The translations under genes were made by a program, and so were the position numbers. Positions 52,522 to 64,000 of a DNA stretch of 64,000 nucleotides are shown in pieces (position 1 is the first letter of the stretch; each line of letters begins with the position of its first letter). The DNA comes from Tethya wilhelma (taxonomy: Eukaryota; Porifera; Demospongiae; Tethyida; Tethyidae). The notes beneath the pieces were generated by a model. The model saw only the letters and a list, made by a program, of their open reading frames with translations. It had not been told where the DNA came from and ran no database searches. The stretch spans positions 4,625,523 through 4,689,522 of the forward strand of contig CAXIPT010000002.1 in assembly GCA_964030475.1 (NCBI GenBank), in the 5' to 3' direction.

Positions 52522-53511
52522 TTATAGGTTGTGAATGAGAGGGCATCTCTCAATCGTCAGCTGACAATCAAACCCATACTGCGGCACGTTATTCAGACCC
52601 AGTATGAAACACGCACACGAAGCAGCCCTGTCAAAGATATTCAGCGTGGATGTGACTGGAAGCACCTCTTGTCCGTTTGAGATGCTGCAATACATACTAA
52701 TGACTTGTTCACCAGGGAAATCCAGATCAATCTCGCTTGTCTCACAGCCAACAGAAGATGGGGCAGTTTCTGATGACCTTTCACTAGCAACAATAGTACA
52801 GGAACGAATCACATCGCGTGTACAGTTGACATACAGAGGGACCTGGTCAGGCACAGCCGCCAAAGCCTCGGCACTGAAGTTCCTCACCTCTGCATGAAGT
52901 TGGGCGAATCTTTGATCGTATTCCACATAGATGTCGGCACTTATGTTCCTCACTACTGCGTGAAGTTGGGCGGATCTTTGATCGCATTCCGTATAGATTT
53001 CAGCACTGAAGTTTCTCACCTCTGCGTGAAGTTGGGTGAATCTCTGATCGTATTCCACATAGTTGCCTTCATGACGCTGGTTAGCACGGCTTAGATTAGC
53101 TTCCAGTTCTACAATGCGTGCTAAGAGTTGGTCGTAAGTGGGAGCATTGGGGTCCGTAGCCATCATGATGGGAGCTGAAGTACCTTGTGGAACGTTTCCT
53201 CCATCTTTTGGATCTATATGGAAGCTGTAAAAGTTGTAGATAGCAAAGCCAAGAGCTGTCACGCCGATAAGCAGCGTGAATACGATTAGCACAACGAGAA
53301 CAATCAGCAAACATCGCAAATTGCGCCAAATTCCGTCCACAGCTTTTGGATTTGGAATGGGTGAATCTTCTTGCTTTTTGATTGACTCATGGTGAGAGCT
53401 GTAAATTTCTTCAGATCCAGAAGGAATGCATTTCTCCATATGTTTATTATTAACAGTACAAAGAGTTGATGTTTGAGTTGTATCTCCAACAGTTAGATAA
53501 TCTAGCTCCAT
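52522..53511 (-). CDS. type II membrane protein with N-terminal ITIM-like motif and triplicated stalk repeat
   Basis: 329 residues, one exon. It starts MELDYLTVGD; LDYLTV fits the ITIM consensus exactly. After a short tail comes a membrane helix (CLLIVLVVLIVFTLLIGVTALGF), a coiled-coil stalk (YDQLLARIVELEANL), and three tandem copies of a ~25-residue unit (YVEYDQRFTQLHAEVRNFSA and variants). The Cys-rich head contains NMYCS/SMYCSISNGQ and CACFILGL. Compared with the gene at 58023 it lacks about 80 residues of cytoplasmic tail and has two extra stalk units. Likely oligomeric through the stalk (inference). Confidence 0.75.
   Translation of the reverse strand: MELDYLTVGDTTQTSTLCTVNNKHMEKCIPSGSEEIYSSHHESIKKQEDSPIPNPKAVDGIWRNLRCLLIVLVVLIVFTLLIGVTALGFAIYNFYSFHIDPKDGGNVPQGTSAPIMMATDPNAPTYDQLLARIVELEANLSRANQRHEGNYVEYDQRFTQLHAEVRNFSAEIYTECDQRSAQLHAVVRNISADIYVEYDQRFAQLHAEVRNFSAEALAAVPDQVPLYVNCTRDVIRSCTIVASERSSETAPSSVGCETSEIDLDFPGEQVISMYCSISNGQEVLPVTSTLNIFDRAASCACFILGLNNVPQYGFDCQLTIERCPLIHNL
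52885..53076 (-). repeat. 75-bp tandem repeat encoding coiled-coil stalk units
   Basis: Three copies with different third codons (YVEYDQRF, YTECDQRS, YVEYDQRF). Only one copy is present in the paralogue near 58385-58450. Confidence 0.75.
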
Positions 53512-53602
53512 CTTGATACAAGACTAAGAATGAATCAAACTAGACACACTTGGTCTAATGTTAGAGCACACACTCAGTAGCACCATATATGGAACAATGT
53601 CA

Positions 53603-54041
53603 ACCACCAAGGTTTGGAGGGGACACTGATAGGTTTCAGTGTTCTGTTCAAGAAGCCATGTTTGGAGTTCTCATTAAATGAACATGAGAGTGGAATCCAC
53701 TATGGTTTACTAGGGGGAGGTGTGGGCACTGCCCCTGTAATATCACTCAAAATGTATAGCTGAACACTTTACTGTTTACCAAAATGTGGGAAATCCCCTA
53801 ACCACCCCACTGTAATTACATTCACTATATGCAATGCAAACAAACTTGAGCAGCTAAACAGTGTCCATAGCAACAGCTTACAAAAACAAACAGCTGCTCC
53901 TAATGACAGGGGCAGTGCCCACACCTCCCCCTAGTAAACCATAGTGGATTCCACTCTCATGTTCATTTAATGAGAACTCCAAACATGGCTTCTTGAACAG
54001 AACACTGAAACCTATCAGTGTCCCCTCCAAACCTTGGTGGT
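53603..54041. mobile_element. 439-bp foldback element with 136-bp arms
   Basis: Arms 53603-53738 (ACCACCAAGGTTTGGAGGGG...) and 53906-54041 are virtually perfect inverse copies around a 167-bp core. No coding capacity. It lies upstream of the gene at 53511. Confidence 0.85.
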
Positions 54042-55145
54042 TTAATCACCAGTTCTAACCAGTTTGTCTCTCTGTAAACAGACAGGTGCACCACTGGTTG
54101 GAGCTATGTACTCAAGTCCATCTGGTTTGCAAATGCCGGTAGAAAAAATCGAATAACTTTCTAAATATCCAACCGATTTCAAAATTTCAAGCACCATTGG
54201 AAAGTGCTCATTCTTCCCGTTCTTTTGGTTGCCTTTCCAGCTTCCTACACCTTACCAGTCAAAAGTTAGCTATTTTGTCCCATATGAAAAAGTATTGCAT
54301 GAATCTCATTATTTCACTTTCACAGATAGATGGACTTTAACAGGCTAACAGAAAATTAATGAAAGCACAAAACAAACATCGACTGAAAATAAAAACTCAA
54401 AATGGTTCATTTTCCCCAAATAGAGATAAACTAGCTGTTGCTATTATAAATTAAAAAAAAAAAGGCCCAATAACAAAAAATTTATGTTAGTTGGGACAGC
54501 ATAATATCTAAGTTCACAGAACAATGTGCAGCATTGGGTGCAATATAGTGACTGCTAAGTTAGTGTTTGCTTGGCTACAGTTTATTTTGTACTCTCTTTC
54601 TGGAGAATGTTTACTATCGGAGAAATAAATCAACACACACTGCAGTATGCATGTATGTATGTATGTAAATATGTATGTATGTATGTATGTATGTATGTTC
54701 TTAATATCGATATTATCAATCCACACACACACACACCTCTTGCCAATCCCTTCATTTTTTGTCCATATATGGATATACAAAATAGCTTGTATCCATGACA
54801 GCAGCTCAGCACAATACTAGTACATCTCAACAACGTGTTGACATGCCAACTACTGCATTCTCCAACCAGTCAAACTAGCTCTCTCTCTCTGTCTCTCAAA
54901 CAACACACAATATGTGTGATAGCTAGCTCATTCTGAACATCGGTCATATGACTACTGTGAAGTCACAAGTACGTACATGATATACAATGAGAGGAGGGTA
55001 TTGCGTAAGAAAGGAAATGGAGGTTATTTTTGGCAGTTTGCTTTGAACTAAAAAACTTCTTGGCAATTGACACTGGACGAACCAGTTATACCGGTTTGTG
55101 ATGTCCGGCTGAAACAATAGAGTATGTTATGTGTTGGCTGGTTAG
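54042..55145. other. intergenic, simple repeats
   Basis: Includes (ATGT)n at 54650-54700. No gene supported. Confidence 0.5.
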
Positions 55146-55264
55146 GGTGAATACTGGAGCAAGTATTGGTACAAGCCATAACATTGTAGCTACTAGCCCA
55201 GTACATGTTGCATAGTTTTAATTTCATTACATAAATAGTTTGGTTCAATTACTATATTGAGTCA

Positions 55265-55314
<50 letters not shown>

Positions 55315-56045
55315 CCCGGCCTCATGCCTCTATAGGACTATTGAACAACTGTTGAACATCGGGGGTTCCTACCACCCTCTGATGGACTGGAATTAAGAGT
55401 ATAAACAGTAGTCACCATGGAAATGTGTGTGTGTGTGTGTGCGTGTGATCTCATTTGCTAGCCGCTATTCATAAGTCTAGTCGACACAAGCTCCCTATTA
55501 TGAATATCTCTCTCCCATTGTTCAAGACGTCTGCTCTAAACAAACACAGAGTTATGACAACCACTTGATCTTCTCACAATGGAATGTCTCTAGAGCTATG
55601 AATATCATTAACAGTCATGGTATGTGGCGTATAGAATTCTGAGAGGAAATATTTCCGACAGTACAGTTTGTTGAGCAGTCAAGTAGCTATAAAATGCACC
55701 AAATTTTAACCTCAGCATGTGTGTGTGTGTGTGTGTGTGTGTGTAATTATATAGCATACAAAAGTATGCATAATATTTGTATGCATACACTAAACATATC
55801 CACGTGGGTGTGTTTCAGTGTACATTCACATTGAGCCTATACATGTTGATGATATCATTTGTTTACGATGCAATGTGTATACATCACATGACACTTGTAG
55901 GTGCCAATGTTGTGGTGTTGAGTCTGGCCATACTGGGAGGAAGGGTACTAAAGCAGTCGGTGACAGCTAGTGACATGTGTTGTTGGTCTGTGCCTGGAGG
56001 CCATATATATCACGTTTCATTATCAAATTTCACTCACTATATAGG

Positions 56046-56108
<63 letters not shown>

Positions 56109-56228
56109 NGGTGAATACTGGAGCAAGTATTGGTACAAGCCATAACATTGTAGCTACTAGCCCAGTACATGTTGCATAGTTTTAATTTCATTACATAAAT
56201 AGTTTGGTTCAATTACTATATTGAGTCA

Positions 56229-56282
<54 letters not shown>

Positions 56283-57015
56283 CCCGGCCTCATGCCTCTA
56301 TAGGACTATTGAACAACTGTTGAACATCGGGGGTTCCTACCACCCTCTGATGGACTGGAATTAAGAGTATAAACAGTAGTCACCATGGAAATGTGTGTGT
56401 GTGTGTGTGTGCGTGTGATCTCATTTGCTAGCCGCTATTCATAAGTCTAGTCGACACAAGCTCCCTATTATGAATATCTCTCTCCCATTGTTCAAGACGT
56501 CTGCTCTAAACAAACACAGAGTTATGACAACCACTTGATCTTCTCACAATGGAATGTCTCTAGAGCTATGAATATCATTAACAGTCATGGTATGTGGCGT
56601 ATAGAATTCTGAGAGGAAATATTTCCGACAGTACAGTTTGTTGAGCAGTCAAGTAGCTATAAAATGCACCAAATTTTAACCTCAGCATGTGTGTGTGTGT
56701 GTGTGTGTGTGTGTAATTATATAGCATACAAAAGTATGCATAATATTTGTATGCATACACTAAACATATCCACGTGGGTGTGTTTCAGTGTACATTCACA
56801 TTGAGCCTATACATGTTGATGATATCATTTGTTTACGATGCAATGTGTATACATCACATGACACTTGTAGGTGCCAATGTTGTGGTGTTGAGTCTGGCCA
56901 TACTGGGAGGAAGGGTACTAAAGCAGTCGGTGACAGCTAGTGACATGTGTTGTTGGTCTGTGCCTGGAGGCCATATATATCACGTTTCATTATCAAATTT
57001 CACTCACTATATAGG

Positions 57016-57061
<46 letters not shown>
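55146..57061. repeat. ~960-bp direct duplication around an N (probable assembly duplicate)
   Basis: 55146-56108 and 56110-57061 are the same sequence, differing only in dinucleotide-run lengths, with the N at 56109 between a (CA)n and the second copy. Most likely two haplotypes or a failed overlap across a microsatellite. Confidence 0.8.
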
Positions 57062-57064
<3 letters not shown>

Positions 57065-58022
57065 AGACACTTTCTTTAAGAAAGAAGAAAAAAAAGACTT
57101 TTTAAAAGCCAAATCATTAACATAATGCTACAGCTATACACAAACATTCAGTTGGACTGTGTGTATGTGCATGTAGCTAAGAGAAATGCCATGTCTAGTG
57201 AACGTCCATCAGACATCACACGAACATCCATTAGACAGACAATGGACATTCAAAGGAACCAACTGATAACAGCAGCTAGACAATGTTGGCTCTGTCACAA
57301 GCACATAGAGCATGCAGACACAGACAGTGTTTCCATAGACACTGTTTATATGATCATTAATTACAGGAAGTAAACATTGGTGCCCCCTTTCATTAATAAC
57401 TATTAATAACCATCCCATTGTAGAGAGCACAGGTTAGCATTTCATATTCTGAAAATAGTGTGTTTTCATAAAAAGTAAGCAAATGCGAGATTTAATGACA
57501 TTGTAGTTTTTGACTGATAAACTAATGAATATTATTATGTGTGCGGAGACTACATTACAATAAAATATTATGATCTTGTCTTATAAATAGTTGCACATAA
57601 ATTATTTCGAGAATGGCAGTGATAATAAATTCATCATGGACACAAATCTTGGATGACTCCTGAGAAATCTGTACAAAAATCTTCACAAAGATCGTCACAA
57701 ATACAATCACAACAAGAAACTCAAACAAAATAGAATAAAATAATGAAATTGATGAAAGGGGGGAGGGGGGGAGTTTGACAGTAGGATTGTAATGATTGAA
57801 ACATAATTGAAGGGGGGTCATTGAAAAGAGTGAATAGATGCGCATAAAAATTTACCTGTATCCAATAAAACTGAATTTGGAACAAATTCACCAGCTTTAT
57901 AATATTAAATAGTCACATTTATTTTATTTCTGTTTGAAGCTGATGGCTGAGATGGCTGCATGGCGTGGAAGGTGGAAGAAATTGTGAAAGTTTGTGTGTC
58001 CATTTTCCTTGAAATTATATCA
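57062..58022. other. intergenic, nothing recognised
   Basis: AT-rich, with a short G-rich run (57757-57772). No exon or gene supported. Confidence 0.5.
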
Positions 58023-59129
58023 TCAAAATAGGGTTGAACTCGTTAGGTTGTAAATGAGAGGGCATCTCTCAATCGTCAGCTGACAATCAAACCCATACTG
58101 CGGCACGTCACTCAGACCCAGTATGAAACACGCACACGAAGCACCCCCGTCAAAGATATTCAGCGTGGACGTGACTGGAAGCACCTCTTGTCCATTTGAG
58201 ATGCTGCAGTACATATTAATGACTTGTTCACCAGGGAAATCCAGATCAATCTCGCTTGTCTCACAGCCAGCAGAAGATGGGGCCATTGGTGATGACCTTT
58301 CACTAGCAACAATAGTACAGGAACGAACCCTATCACGTGTACAGTTGACATACAGAGGGACCTGGTCAGGCACAGCCGCCAAAGCCTCTGCACTGAAGTT
58401 CCTCACTACTGCATGAAGTTGAGTGAATCTTTGATCATATTCCACATAGTTACCTTCATGACGCTGGTTAGCACGACTTAGATTAGCTTCCAGTTCTACA
58501 ATGCGTGCTAAGAGTTGGTCGTAAGTGGGAGCATTAGGGTCCGTAGCCATCACAATGGGAGCTGAAGTACCTTGTGGAACGTTTCCTCCATCTTTTGGAT
58601 CTATATGGAAGCTGTAAAAGTTGTAGATAGCAAAGCCAAGAGCTGTCACGCCGATAAGCAGCGTGAATATGATTAGCACCACGAGAACAATCAGCAAACA
58701 TCGCATATTGCGCCAAATTCCGTCCACAGCTTTTGGGTTTGGAACACTCGCGAATTCATTTCCCATAGGCGTGTGTGGCGTTGGTGCTGCTGCAGTAGCA
58801 CCGCCGTTCGGCTTAGCAGCAGCTAGGCGTCTGTCTTGAAACTCGTTCAGACTAGCATAGGCCGTTCCTGTCTTGTCGTCAAAGTCAACATCTGAAACTC
58901 CACGACTTGTAGAATGATCAACAGCCTGCGCGTACTGACTTCCGTGATTGACATACTCAGTAAACGTTGGATTATATGCGACTGGCTGAACGGGTGGTGT
59001 ATCTTCTCGCTCTTTGATCGGCTCATGGTAAGAGCCAGTGCTTTTTTCGGATCCAGAAGGAATGTAAGTCTCCATTGCTGATGGTCCCGCTGGCTTGTAG
59101 CTCATCGTATTCAAACAAAAGCTTTTCAC
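58023..59129 (-). CDS. type II membrane protein, full-tail paralogue of 52522-53511
   Basis: 368 residues, one exon. The cytoplasmic tail of about 155 residues includes TAYASLNEF (ITSM-like), EYVNHG and QYAQAV. A membrane helix (CLLIVLVVLIIFTLLIGVTALGF) precedes a single-unit coiled-coil stalk (YDQLLARIVELEANL, VEYDQRFTQLHAVV) and the Cys-rich head (NCTRDRVRSC, MYCSISNGQEVLPVT, CACFILGL, DCQLTIERC). The head and stalk are nearly identical at nucleotide level to the gene at 52522, so the duplication is recent or homogenised. Likely a surface receptor. Confidence 0.78.
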   Translation of the reverse strand: MKSFCLNTMSYKPAGPSAMETYIPSGSEKSTGSYHEPIKEREDTPPVQPVAYNPTFTEYVNHGSQYAQAVDHSTSRGVSDVDFDDKTGTAYASLNEFQDRRLAAAKPNGGATAAAPTPHTPMGNEFASVPNPKAVDGIWRNMRCLLIVLVVLIIFTLLIGVTALGFAIYNFYSFHIDPKDGGNVPQGTSAPIVMATDPNAPTYDQLLARIVELEANLSRANQRHEGNYVEYDQRFTQLHAVVRNFSAEALAAVPDQVPLYVNCTRDRVRSCTIVASERSSPMAPSSAGCETSEIDLDFPGEQVINMYCSISNGQEVLPVTSTLNIFDGGASCACFILGLSDVPQYGFDCQLTIERCPLIYNLTSSTLF

Positions 59130-59816
59130 AAATCAACTTGGGCAGTGCGCGTATTACTGCAACTTTACATTAAAGTGTTCTTACAAGGTCTCGGTGATGT
59201 TCTCTTTCAAGCTCTCTTTCTCTCTCCCTTGTATCATCCGGCGGCTAGGCTCGAGCGCTCCTTCCAGCGACAGAGATGGCAGGTGGAAATCTTTTTCACC
59301 TTTCAAACTTTCAGAACAGTTGCCTCTTTTGTGAGTCTGTCTCTCAAAAAGGGAGCCTTATAGCTACTTATTTCTTACTAAAATAAAGTACTTACAAACA
59401 AAAACAGCAAAACCCTGGCTAGCTTACAGTTAAATTACCTTACTCTAGCAGTACTACTGATTCTATACCTAAACCACTGTCCACAAAACCAGCAAAACCT
59501 GCTTGCAGTGGTTTGTTTACTTCCGCTCAATGAATCTCATTATCTGCGCACACCCCCAACACTCCCTCAATAGAACAGGATGACCACACGCAACGCCTTG
59601 TATGTACACAATGGGTTGTGCAATGCAGTGATGTAATGGGCAGTTGAGCACTATGGGCTGGGCAGCTATGACTAATTCTCAACGGTATTTAGTGAAATAC
59701 ATGGCAACATTTTCTTCTACAAAGTGAAACAAAATAGACACCATTTCAGACAAAAAAAACAATAGTTTTAACAACAAATTTCTATACACAGTCATAATGG
59801 ATAAAACACACGCACA
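59130..59816. other. intergenic, nothing recognised
   Basis: No exon seen; promoter side of the gene starting at 59129. Confidence 0.5.
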
Positions 59817-60872
59817 TCAATTCCCATTAGCAACACCTACAAAGCAAGAAGTGGCCATTAACCTACACTCCACATTGCTGCTAGAGATGTTCTCGTTGCT
59901 CACTACAACCGAACACAAACAATGTACGAATTGAGACAAGGCGCCCCCTTCAGTTACGCCATCCCCATACACCAGACTAGCTGTGATGGGGTTCTGTTCC
60001 CCATCGGGAACGACTGAACAGTGAAAATTGATCAAGTTATTACTGGAATAGGGAACAGGACGAGGTGGTGTTAAACATCTAGCTGACTCTGTTAGGTTAC
60101 ATGTGCTCATATTGCTGGTGGTGCAATTTAACTTAAACGAAGCATTGCTGGCGAGTGCTGAGGAGCAATTACAGCTATTGGAAGAGGAGACCCCTATACT
60201 AACGAACCCAATAAGGAGAGCCAGTGCAGCAATGCCAATAGCAACACAAAAGAGAATGATTTGAACATTCGATCGACTCAAAATCTGCGACAATTTCTTC
60301 TCAGGGGGCTGTCCCTCTTCATAATCCGGTTCCTCGTTCTCATCCTGCTGTGTGATGTGCGTTCGAGATTCCGTCTTTTTCTTTCCAAACCACTGTCTCT
60401 TGTTTCTTCTGACGGGCACCTTGTACTCCGAACTAGCATTACGATCGCCAAGTGCCGTGTACAAGTTAGACGGCCCGGAAGACACTGTAGGGACACTATA
60501 CTCTGAATTACCAGCCTGGGCTCCCACACCCGCCGCCGGCACTGGGTCGGAGCGGGGCACTTCGTACAGGGTACTGGGAGGCTTTGCAGTAACAGTATCC
60601 GACTCCACTTCACCGTCGCTAAAAACTACAGCGTCGTACTTGTGCTGAGATTGACGAATGTTTGAATCTCTAGCACCACCTCCAGTAGCAGGAGGAGATC
60701 GAGTGGCCTCCGATGCTGCACCTATGTTGGTGATAGTCTCACCTCCTTCCAAAACACCGTGTACTTTCACTTGTTCGTAAGAGTGTTGCCCATCACTGGC
60801 ATCAAGGCGTGGCTTGTCAGCTGCTGCTGTAGATGACTTCGTTTTCCCGTTACTTTTACTCATTGTAAACAA
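59817..60872 (-). CDS. type II membrane protein with three YxVP docking motifs
   Basis: 351 residues, one exon. The tail of about 205 residues has repeated tyrosine motifs: SYEQVKV, KYDAVVF, LYEVPRS, EYSVPTV, LYTALGD and EYKVPVR. YxVP is the preferred site of Crk/Nck-type SH2 domains. A Lys/Arg-rich stretch (RRNKRQWFGKKK), a membrane helix (IILFCVAIGIAALALLIGFV) and an ectodomain follow. The ectodomain aligns with the gene at 58023: NCT-x5-C, NFHCSVVPDGEQNPIT, HCLCSVV, ECRLMATSC. N-glycosylation sites are frequent. A scaffold-type receptor is the best guess. Confidence 0.75.
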   Translation of the reverse strand: MFTMSKSNGKTKSSTAAADKPRLDASDGQHSYEQVKVHGVLEGGETITNIGAASEATRSPPATGGGARDSNIRQSQHKYDAVVFSDGEVESDTVTAKPPSTLYEVPRSDPVPAAGVGAQAGNSEYSVPTVSSGPSNLYTALGDRNASSEYKVPVRRNKRQWFGKKKTESRTHITQQDENEEPDYEEGQPPEKKLSQILSRSNVQIILFCVAIGIAALALLIGFVSIGVSSSNSCNCSSALASNASFKLNCTTSNMSTCNLTESARCLTPPRPVPYSSNNLINFHCSVVPDGEQNPITASLVYGDGVTEGGALSQFVHCLCSVVVSNENISSSNVECRLMATSCFVGVANGN

Positions 60873-62217
60873 TAATGCTCGTTAATAAAACAAAACTAGA
60901 AATGGCAGTTTTGATATTTTTATCAAATTGGTCAGTTCTCGACAATAGACAGAGATGACTGTTTTTCACCTTCTAGCTAGCTGGCTAATGACCTTGGCAA
61001 TGACCTTCAGACTATCGTGAACAATAAGTGTGTGTGTGTGTGTGTTCTGTGTGAAGTGAGTATTGCCACAATGGGGTATGGGCCAAATTAGGAGCCACAT
61101 GGAATGGGTTGTATCAACTGAGAGTATCCATGCGAGAAGAATGAACTAAATTAGAGGCCGGGCAATACACAGATCTACTCTAACAAGGAGAACACATCTA
61201 AATATAGTTTCACTCTAAACTTCTACTGAAACACACCTATGAACACACGCATATAAAATGATTTTACATAACCTAAAAATTTTATAATAAACTTACTATC
61301 AAACTTGTAGCTACTACTCAATTTAGTTGCTTACTTGAAAAGACTTTTCCGAAGAAGCTAGCTCTCTGAACCATCTTTGTTTCTCGATCCTCCAAGTACC
61401 AGGAGCTCAAATTACAGCTGCATCACGTCAGGGACCATGGACATATCCATGGAGAAAGCATGCTGTACACATGCTGAACAGGTTTGCATCCATTTCAAAA
61501 TTTCTTGTCCACATGGGTGCGAGTAAACATTGATTTCGCATAATTAGAGAAACCATCCAACTGTCTAACTATACTGAAACTATACATTTCCTATTAATCA
61601 CAGAGAATTTGAATCTGTACGTATCGACAGAATGATTATCATGAATTTTAGAGACAGCAAAAAACCAACAACCAAAAATATATCATTAGAATGCAAAAAT
61701 AGCAAAGAAATCGTTGTTTAGCATCAAAAAATAAAAACTTACACAAAATTAAGACTACATATGATCATACCAGTAAATGATTTAACACTGAATCTTCATT
61801 CGTAGCAGAAAAAAAGAAAAATATATATTCACATTGATTCAAAAAGATCTAGACAGCAGTCTGCATCGCAATTGGCCTGTATAGAAACAATTACATATCC
61901 TCATGTGATGGTGGAGATGGTACCCTTACAAATGTAATGTACGTGGAGTGACCAAGTGTGTGTGGAAGGATAATAGGAAGCCATTCAGAGTGCAAATGTG
62001 ACCCTCGATAATATTTTCAAAACCTTGGACAGATGTTAACCAAACGCCTAATTTCTGGTCTTGTTCCCCAAGATTGAATAAAGACCACAGACTTAAAGTG
62101 GGCACATTAATAAGTACTTAATAAGACTTCAGGCAACCAACTGACCAATGAGCCGAGCCACCTGTGGCTGTTTTTGATGTAAATGATTGTTTTTGAAAAT
62201 TACTCAAAAAAACTGAC
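60873..62217. other. intergenic, nothing recognised
   Basis: AT-rich with a short (GT)n at 61030-61044. No exon supported. Confidence 0.5.
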
Positions 62218-62356
62218 CTTTGTTGACCATCTCCACCAACAGAGAGAGAGGCAAGGGCTGAGACAGTGTCTGCTTCTTCCATTTCTCTCTTCTCAGCATC
62301 AATGTGAGAGAGATTGAGAAGACTAGATGAGCGGGTTAAACAACGCCAGTAGTTCT
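62218..62356 (-). CDS. possible single exon of an unrecognised gene
   Basis: On the minus strand a (CT)n tract ends in CTCAG, followed by 139 open nucleotides (NYWRCLTRSSSLLNLSHIDA, MEEADTVSALASLSVGGD) and an AAAG|GTCAGT donor. Coding-like composition and both splice signals support an exon; no partner exon was found in the window and no family is recognised. Confidence 0.4.
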
Positions 62357-62395
<39 letters not shown>

Positions 62396-63913
62396 AAAAT
62401 GACAATCACATGTGTTTGTGAGTGTGAGTGTGTGTGTGTGTGCACATGCACTAATGTGTGGAATTTCTACAAACAGAAAAAAAAAGTAATCATTTCACAA
62501 ATGTTTATCTTTCAACACACACACAAAAAATGCTGTAAAACCCGATACATCACAGTCGAGTGAGGCTGCTATAAAATGTAATATACTCCCAATACTAGCC
62601 AATACCCACACACTATTGCGCAATACACCTCCCTCACAAGCAGGATATCAAGCATACTATTATAGTAAACATATCTGTGCTGAAATCACACGGACAAATT
62701 TTCCGAGAGCCATGTGACTGTCGGCTACAAACTAAATTAGTCAAACAATGGCAACTTTTACGAGGAAAAATACCATCGACAATTAACCCTTTAGTGACTC
62801 AAGGGCGGTGCAGGATCTTAAGCCTCATGTATGACATTCTCAGGATTCCATAACTGCCAAATGAAACCACAAGAATTATACAGACAAGGTAAAATGGACG
62901 CATTTTATATTGTGACATGTGATTGAAACTCGAGACAGAACAATTGTAAAGTAGACACAGAGCAACAGAGGCATCAACTCAGGAACAGACTCTGTGTTTA
63001 CTTCCTTAGAGAGTCAAACAGTGGAGGTCTCATGACCTAATGTACAAGATACTTCCTAGCAGAATGAGGTGAGGTTTCAGGATCAGTAATAACACGACTC
63101 CAGTGTCTATTCCACACACACACACACACATACACACATGGTACTTGGATTACCCACAGGCAAACAAGGCCCAGTACATACACAGTGTTAAATGACTCTG
63201 TAAACTGCTATTAAATGACTCTGGGATGTTTATCTATCAAACTGCTAGTCACAGAACAAGGCAGACACACACGCCAACAAGGCTTCAAGTGTTTACATTT
63301 TTATGCTTCACAAACCATACACAATGAAGACACACGCCAGCTTACAAGCTCAAAACAGATTTGAAATTTAAACAAACCTTCTTTACGTAGGAGCTACTGA
63401 TTCATAGAGTGCACCATTAAGCCGGCCAATAGACCAATGCCGTACAACAGCATTGGTCTATATTGTGAGGGTACCCCTGTGATTAATTATCAATTAATGA
63501 GCATGTGTAGGTACATGTTTTATCCTTTGTATAGATCTTTGTTGATAAACAAAGACACACCTACAGACATACTAGTATGTACAGCAGTTGTACAATGAAT
63601 TATGCAACAGCCCTTGGCAAATTTAATATTTTCCTGCCAAGCAAATCCTCCCTTTCTAAAGCTATACCTACATGTAAGTATACATCAAGTATTTCAAAAT
63701 GACAGTACACTTCAGAGCATTGGAATCATTTCATTGAACAAGGGAGTATGGATGGGTAATTCAGATAGGAGGAAGTCTTGGCTAATTGCCTGAGCTAAGC
63801 TGAGGACCGAAACCAGTTATTCCTGTCAAATTGCATTTTTCGTCTACAACTTGTTTTTTGTCATAGCAATCGATGTAGCCAAGCTACCCACACACAAAGG
63901 CTTGGTTCGAGTC

Positions 63914-64000
<87 letters not shown>
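62357..64000. other. intergenic, simple repeats
   Basis: A 12-bp hairpin (AATAGACCAATGC...GCATTGGTCTAT) at 63428-63461 and a terminal (CA)n at 63918-64000. No gene supported. Confidence 0.5.

Noticed and set aside
55777..57079. ORFs of 110-122 codons in the duplicated block
   Set aside because: They end in (CA)n, appear twice only because of the assembly duplicate, and have no domain or splice support.

Overview
The window is animal nuclear DNA, most probably from a demosponge with an Amphimedon-like genome. This is an inference from short introns with GT/AG borders, very dense CA/CT microsatellites, crowded single-exon lineage-specific genes, plexin/UBX/LRR/CARD-type metazoan domains, and transposon families (Sola-like, DUF6589-like) common in sponge and cnidarian genomes. 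Single N bases at 14398, 33254, 38571, 46495 and 56109 look like contig joins, and several of them sit in repeats.

Region 1 (1-9.5 kb). After the 3' end of an unrecognised gene comes a tandemly duplicated two-gene cassette. Each cassette has a plus-strand channel-like gene and a convergent minus-strand small Cys-rich gene, and the promoter region of the small gene is also duplicated. The second channel-like gene (4945-8369) has the four-helix, two-Cys-per-loop plan of the LRRC8/pannexin/innexin superfamily, fused to a C-terminal domain I do not recognise. The first (827-3287) keeps only the second extracellular loop, TM4 and the same C-terminal domain, and carries a CARD-like death-fold domain in place of TM1-TM3. 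In the reference allele the second gene is split by a 597-bp terminal-inverted-repeat element with a 9-bp target duplication.

Region 2 (10-47.5 kb). One long plus-strand gene encodes UBA, coiled-coil, UBX and leucine-rich repeats. Exon phases agree from 10047 to 47508; one exon has ambiguous ends. Its introns hold foldback repeats, a four-exon fragment of a plexin, two antisense secreted Cys-rich genes, and a large nest of transposons: a Sola-like element, three Ty1/copia fragments, a ZAD-DUF6589 pseudogene, a second multi-exon pseudogene and several MITEs. Contradictory flanks show that part of this nest is mis-joined.

Region 3 (47.7-60.9 kb). Five minus-strand genes in a head-to-tail row encode single-pass type II membrane proteins. 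Their cytoplasmic N-tails are disordered and carry tyrosine motifs (ITIM-like, YxxM, YxVP), and most share a small Cys-rich ectodomain. They look like a lineage-specific receptor family. Between them lie a 440-bp foldback element and an exact ~960-bp duplication at an N that is probably an assembly artefact.

Region 4 (60.9-64 kb) has one possible minus-strand exon and otherwise only simple repeats.
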